A stretch of DNA of 64,000 nucleotides from Pseudomonas abieticivorans. Lineage in GTDB: Bacteria; Pseudomonadota; Gammaproteobacteria; Pseudomonadales; Pseudomonadaceae. Every line of letters starts with the position of its first letter. Position 1 is the first letter of the stretch. The stretch covers positions 565,501 to 629,500 of the forward strand of contig NZ_CP094975.1 of the NCBI RefSeq assembly GCF_023509015.1, given 5' to 3'. This document shows positions 62,001 through 64,000 of the stretch, piece after piece. The notes below the pieces were generated by a model. The model made no database searches and was not told where the DNA came from. It saw only the letters and a program-made list of their open reading frames with translations. A program made the position numbers and the translations under genes.

Positions 62001-64000
62001 TGTTCGGGATGGGCCAGCAGGTACGCGACCAATTGCTTGCCAGCCGGCCCGTCGACATCGATCACCACCGCTTTGCCGATTGCCTCATGGGCCTGCAGCT
62101 TGACCTCGATCTCGCCCAGCTCGATGCGAAAGCCTCGGATCTTCACCTGGTGGTCGATACGCCCCAGGTAGTCGATCACGCCATCGGTGCGGTAACGCGC
62201 CAGGTCACCGGTGCGGTACAGGCGGCCACCACCCTGCTCACTGGTGTCGAAGGGGTCGGGAATGAAGCGCTCCGCCGTCAAGGCCGGGCGCTGGTGGTAG
62301 CCCCGTGCAAGGCCGGCTCGGCCAACGTGCAATTCGCCCTGGCAACCCGGGGCGACAACGTTGAAGTCGCCGTCCACCAGGTACCAGGACAGGTCCGTGA
62401 TCACCTCGCCAATGGGGCTCACGGCCGGCTGCGCCAGGTCAGCCTCGCTCAAGGCCCTGAAGGTCACGTGAACCGTGGTTTCGGTGATGCCGTACATGTT
62501 GATCAATTGCGGCTGCCGATCGCCAAAGCGTTCGAACCACGGTGCCAGGTTGCCAACGACCAGGGCCTCACCACCGAAGATCACGTAGCGCAAGGCCAGG
62601 GCTTGCTGCGCCTTGCCCGGATCACAGGCGATCGGGATCAGTGGGTTGAACGCCGAGGGCGTCTGGTTCAATACGGTTACCCGCTCGCGCACCAGCAAGG
62701 CATGGAACTCCTCTGGCGAGCGCGCCACATCCCGGGGCACGATCACTGCGCTGCCCCCATGCAGCAGTGCGCCAAACAACTCCCACACAGAGAAGTCGAA
62801 GGCGTAGGAGTGAAACACGCTCCACACGTCGCTCTCGTCGAACTGGAACTGGCCTTGGGTTGCCTGGAACAGGCGGATGACATTCTGATGGGGCAACAGG
62901 GTGCCCTTGGGTTTGCCGGTAGAACCGGAGGTATAGATCACGTAAGCCAGGTTGTCGGGGCGGGTCACGCTGGGCAAGTCGGAGCTGGCGTAGCCCTCGA
63001 GGCCTTGCTCAAGGTCAATGTCAACGCTTTGAACACCTTCGGCCTGTGGTAGCAATTGTCGTACGCCAGCCTGGGTCAGGATCAAGGTAATACCGCTGTC
63101 CTCCAGCATGTAGGCCAGGCGCTCTTGCGGGTACTCAGGGTCTAGCGGCACATAGGCGCCACCGGCCTTGAGAATCGCCAGCAGCCCCACCACCATCTCC
63201 AGGCCGCGTTCCACCGCCAGCCCCACCCGCACCTCCGGCCCTACGCCGCGTTCGCGCAATTTGCGGGCCAGGCGGTTGGCGTGCTGGTTGAGGGCCTGGT
63301 AAGTCATGCGCTGCTGGCCAACGATCAAGGCCACGGCCCCAGGCGCCTTGGCGGCCTGCGCCTCGATCAGTTGGTGAAGGCATGACTCGCTGGCATGGCG
63401 GGTGCTGGCGGGGTTCCACTGGGCAATGGCCTGGTGCTGGTCTTGCGGGCTGAGCATCGTCAGGTCTGCCAGGCATTGCCGTGGCGCCTGCACCAGGCTG
63501 GCCAACAGGTTGAGCCAGTGCCCGCTCAGCCGCGCAACGGTCGGGGCAGCGAACTGTGCCGAGTCGTATTCCAGCACCGCATCAATGGCCTGTGGCGCGT
63601 AGTCTACGTCAAGGGACAGGGCAAACTTTGCCTGCTGCGCACCGGTCGGTAAAAACTCGACGGCCAGGTCACCCAGGCGCAGCGCCGACGCCTCATCGCC
63701 GTCCACGCGCCAGTTGAACACCGTGTGGAACTGCGTGTTGCCCGCGGCGCCATGGCTTTGTTGGTCGAGCAACTCGATAGGCCAATCGGCATGTTCCAGC
63801 ATCGCCAGCGAGTGCCGCCGCAGGGCATGTAAAAACTCAAGGCCAGACTGAGCCCCGTCCACTTGGACGCGATAGAGCTGGGTGTTGACGAAGTAGCCGA
63901 CCAGTTCCTGTATTTGCCCGCGGTTGCGCGCCGCATTGGGCACCCCGATGCAAAAGTCCGGCTGGCCACTGTAGCGCGCCAGTAGCAATTGCCAGGCCCC
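53006..64000 (-). CDS. pvdD: Terminal pyoverdine NRPS (C)-A-T-C-A-T-E-C-A-T-TE, 5' truncated
   Basis: A non-ribosomal peptide synthetase of which 3664 residues are visible; the start is beyond the right edge. Domain order by motif: partial C (64000-63430), A1 (about 63400-61870, YTSGSTGKPKG at 62905-62943), T1 (GGHSL, Ser codon 61706-61708), C2 (HHIVTDG at 61126-61148), A2 (core 59686-59721), T2 (GGDSI), E (HHLVVDG at 57903-57925), C3 (HHLLMDG), A3 (core 55101-55136), T3 (GGDSL), TE (GWSLGG). Hand-aligned codes are DFWSIGMVH and DFWSVGMVH (Thr, the second epimerised) and DGEACGGVT (hydroxyornithine-type). Symbol pvdD refers to its terminal TE role, as in PAO1. Confidence 0.9.
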   Translation of the reverse strand, partial: GAWQLLLARYSGQPDFCIGVPNAARNRGQIQELVGYFVNTQLYRVQVDGAQSGLEFLHALRRHSLAMLEHADWPIELLDQQSHGAAGNTQFHTVFNWRVDGDEASALRLGDLAVEFLPTGAQQAKFALSLDVDYAPQAIDAVLEYDSAQFAAPTVARLSGHWLNLLASLVQAPRQCLADLTMLSPQDQHQAIAQWNPASTRHASESCLHQLIEAQAAKAPGAVALIVGQQRMTYQALNQHANRLARKLRERGVGPEVRVGLAVERGLEMVVGLLAILKAGGAYVPLDPEYPQERLAYMLEDSGITLILTQAGVRQLLPQAEGVQSVDIDLEQGLEGYASSDLPSVTRPDNLAYVIYTSGSTGKPKGTLLPHQNVIRLFQATQGQFQFDESDVWSVFHSYAFDFSVWELFGALLHGGSAVIVPRDVARSPEEFHALLVRERVTVLNQTPSAFNPLIPIACDPGKAQQALALRYVIFGGEALVVGNLAPWFERFGDRQPQLINMYGITETTVHVTFRALSEADLAQPAVSPIGEVITDLSWYLVDGDFNVVAPGCQGELHVGRAGLARGYHQRPALTAERFIPDPFDTSEQGGGRLYRTGDLARYRTDGVIDYLGRIDHQVKIRGFRIELGEIEVKLQAHEAIGKAVVIDVDGPAGKQLVAYLLAHPEQAVDSVQQDVLRGSLREHLRAQLPDYMVPAHLMFVDALPLTANGKLDRKVLPQPVVGLQAGYVAPQGEWELRIAAIWAQVLNVEQVGRHDHFFELGGHSLLATQVVSRVREALDIELALRTLFETPVLADFAALAGQGRADNAPALEPVDRGQPLALSYAQHRQWFLWQLEPDNAAYNIPAALRLQGQLNIAALGKSFEALIARHETLRTTFQVEQGRAVQVIHAPTAFTVHAEPLEAGEGHLETRLKGLIEAETQRPFDLEQGPLLRVKLLRLAVDDHVLILTLHHIVTDGWSMPILVDELEQVYTALCGGQVAQLPPLAVQYADYAVWQRQWMEAGEQQRQLAYWTAQLGGEQPVLELPTDYPRPAVQSFAGAHLAIELDSTLAHGLKRLAKQHDVTVFMVLLASFQALLQRYTGQRDIRIGVPIANRNRAQVEGLIGFFVNTQVLKAEFDPQTTFSQLLQQVRETALAAQAHQDLPFEQLVEALQPERSLSHSPLFQVMFNHQTETRGGRHALPGLTVQNLSWDRQTAQFDLTLNTFEHEQGLGASLSYATALFDPQTIQALANNWRALLAGIVREPRQGVTQLPLLSAQEHARLVQHWNPAPTCHAPQGCVHQLIEAQAARTPQAIAVTYNEQHLTYEQLNRRANQLARQLRERGVGPDVLVGIAVERSLEMVVGLLGILKAGGAYVPLDPQYPRDRLAYMIQDSGIELLLTQPHVLSQLPLPSSVHSLLLEEAGQGLEGHGAENLDNLTRPEHLAYVIYTSGSTGKPKGTLLPHHNVMRLFQATQGWFQFGAQDVWSVFHSYAFDFSVWELFGALLHGARAVIVPQDVARSPEDFHALLVRQQVTVLNQTPSAFRQLIPIACQPDNAQGTLALRYVVFGGEALDIASLKPWFERFGDRQPQLVNMYGITETTVHVTYRPLSLNDLQREGVSPIGKVIPDLSWYLLDASFNLAIAGSHAELHVGQAGLARGYHRRPALTAERFVPDPFDRSAQGGGRLYRTGDLARYRAQGAIEYVGRIDHQVKIRGFRIELGEIEARLQEQSVVSEAVVLDVDGPSGKQLVAYLIIHGQCPSDAAQQSELRQGIREHLQASLPDYMVPAHLVFVAAWPLTANGKLDRKALPAPDSAILRQAYVAPRTALEQRIAAIWADVLKLDDVGLTDNFFELGGDSIISIQVVSRARQAGIRFTPKELFQHQTVQGLASVAKQGELGGLQIDQGPVAGQALLLPIHQYFFDEPNPQRHHFNQALLLKPGQALQAQPLEQALQALISHHDALRLSFAQPSGERWVGRYRSLAEQRQAWQQRPFFECVAVADTPALEALCEEAQRSLDLEHGPLLRAVFATLPDGSQRLLLAIHHLVVDGVSWRILLEDLQTAYGQLQAGQAVRLPAKTSSTQAWAEHLQAYANSPKLRQELPYWQGLLTGGDARLPCDNPQGSLHGAHVAVAHTRLGAHDTRALLQQAPAAYRTQVNDLLLTALARVIARWTGHDQVLVQLEGHGREDLFDSIDLTRTVGWFTSVFPVKLSPAPTLANSIKQIKEQLRGIPDKGIGFGALRYLADAPSRELLAALPVPRITFNYLGQFDGSFAEQGGGDQAPGFLAPASESSGASQSSEAPLANWLSINGRVYGGELSLGWSFSREMFKPETVQRLADEFAAELKALIEHCASNEACGITPSDVPLAGLDQAQLDSLPVPAAQIEDIYPLSPMQQGILFHAAEDDQADLYINQTSVPVTGLDAHRFIDAWKQVVKQHAILRTSFHTQAPLGEPVQLVQRAAELDIRLLDWSGRTASDEELAHLVLEDRRRGFDLAQAPLMRLTLVLLAGRQHLIWTSHHLLMDGWSASRLIGDVLACYSGSAIEPQTCRYRDYIDWLQRQDSGAAEAFWRSKLTLDGGATLLANVLPGPEENLTGHAALYLKWDEVQTQGLQDCAQRLRVTPNTLIQAVWLLLLQRYTGQDSVCFGATVAGRPADVIGADKLLGLFINTIPIIQSPAAQASVAQWLQTLQTYNLEARDFEHTSLADIQRWSGRSGLPLFDSIIVFENYPIDDRLAQGVGGELSFGRVETRDVTNYAMDLAVNLGRTLSVEFLYLRNRFSEGVVAQIIESFETLLSAILDNPQACLGNLPMVGQALAQGGVATPTRVSVAELIATQARQSAQAIAVTCAGQRLSYAALEARANCLAQALLARGIGPESRVGVALERSVETIVAFYAVLKAGAAYVPLDIDYPRERLEWIIRDSGMTLLLTHSAISDRLPGTAHSPRLELDRLDLAGYPAGAVQVPVLAQNLAYMIYTSGSTGQPKGVAVSHGPLSMHCQAIVERYGMGGQTRELLFMSFAFDGAQERWLSTLLAGGQVVMRDSQLWTAEQTLQALHEHAITIACFPPAYLQQLAEYAATLDTPPPPVHTYCFGGDAVAQATFELVKTHLKPQYLTNGYGPTETVVTPLLWKVDGTGDCGGPIAPIGSAVGARELYVLDAHLNRLPDGVAGELYIGGEGLARGYHQRPGLSAERFVASPFAEGGRLYRSGDLVRRRADGVYDYLGRLDQQVKIRGFRIELGEIEAQLRGQDNVREAVVVVMGNADDKRLIGYVTTQFASPDTPEALREALRARLPDYMVPTQVVVLKALPLNPNGKLDRKALPDPDFNEPLACYVAPRNLFEEQLAQIWADVLGVERVGVTDNFFERGGDSLRSLRVVSRVRSLQREGFELKLRDLMSRPTIAELSGYSETPAGTLDPLLLLNRKVAGATPLFCLHAGFGTVFDYEPLARLLDGERSVYGVQCRMLLDPAWQDESLPAMAIDYAQYIRQKQPFGPYRLLGWSLGGVLAVLVARELEQQGQSVEFISLVDSYIPGQAAPQAQAFDWRQELPGFIDVMGADASVVRLPSALDGPNVPSLAQLTAYFATLPATAMGFDAEDLAQAFIVGLRLRTLSLQALQVPRLQATVAFWWACATKNPVLEGFEKQAAGHCTSTCVDTDHYRILKHPQFLQDVGRRLADSLLVQ

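Overview
The window reads as a chromosomal segment of a fluorescent Pseudomonas of the P. fluorescens group. The signs are high GC content, Pseudomonas REP elements, and a near-complete pyoverdine locus (pvdQ, pvdS, fpvR, fpvI, pvdR-pvdT-opmQ, fpvG/H-like genes, pvdP, pvdM, pvdO, a periplasmic transaminase like PtaA, an acyltransferase, pvdA, pvdE and the terminal NRPS). All assignments were made by reading the sequence; no database search was run.

Layout. 0-4.7 kb: the end of an unidentified gene, REP elements, a LysR regulator, a ~600-bp inverted repeat flanked by short tandem repeats, a hexuronate-type MFS transporter, and two small genes. 4.65-14.5 kb: a type II secretion operon on the minus strand in the order gspE-F-G-H-I-J-K-L-M-C-D, with most genes overlapping by 4 nt. 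14.5-18.7 kb: a tiny exported protein, a PA14-containing GH3 beta-glucosidase and a TetR regulator. 18.7-24.5 kb: a GntR regulator divergent from an aromatic-type catabolic operon (FAH-family enzyme, VOC/extradiol dioxygenase-like protein, FAD hydroxylase) that ends in a frameshifted outer-membrane porin gene. 24.6-27.4 kb: a DUF2252 protein convergent with a flavin amine oxidase. 27.5-30.5 kb: a uronate operon (OprD-type porin, uronate dehydrogenase, SMP-30 lactonase) that appears to share an operator type with the MFS transporter 24 kb away. 30.7 kb: azurin. 31-64 kb: pyoverdine biosynthesis, maturation, regulation and recycling.

How the pyoverdine genes fit together. PvdA hydroxylates ornithine, and the adjacent GNAT protein probably acetylates it (no formyltransferase pvdF is seen). 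The terminal NRPS adds, by hand-read specificity codes, Thr, D-Thr and a hydroxyornithine-type residue, and releases the chain by a thioesterase. PvdE exports acylated ferribactin to the periplasm, where PvdQ, PvdP, PvdM and PvdO mature it. PtaA, with no pvdN in the window, predicts an alpha-ketoglutarate side chain. PvdRT-OpmQ exports or recycles the siderophore, and FpvG/H would help release iron. Five perfect PvdS 'IS boxes' (TAAAT-N16-CGT) lie upstream of pvdQ, pvdR, pvdP, pvdM and the acyltransferase-pvdA-pvdE operon. pvdS itself has a sigma70-like promoter overlapped by a Fur-like site.

The strongest observations for a second look are the IS-box set (one overlaps the ptaA stop codon), the terminator that ends just before the start of the alpha/beta hydrolase downstream of the NRPS, the FadR-type operators linking two uronate loci, the porin frameshift in a C-run, and the long palindrome with tandem repeats.
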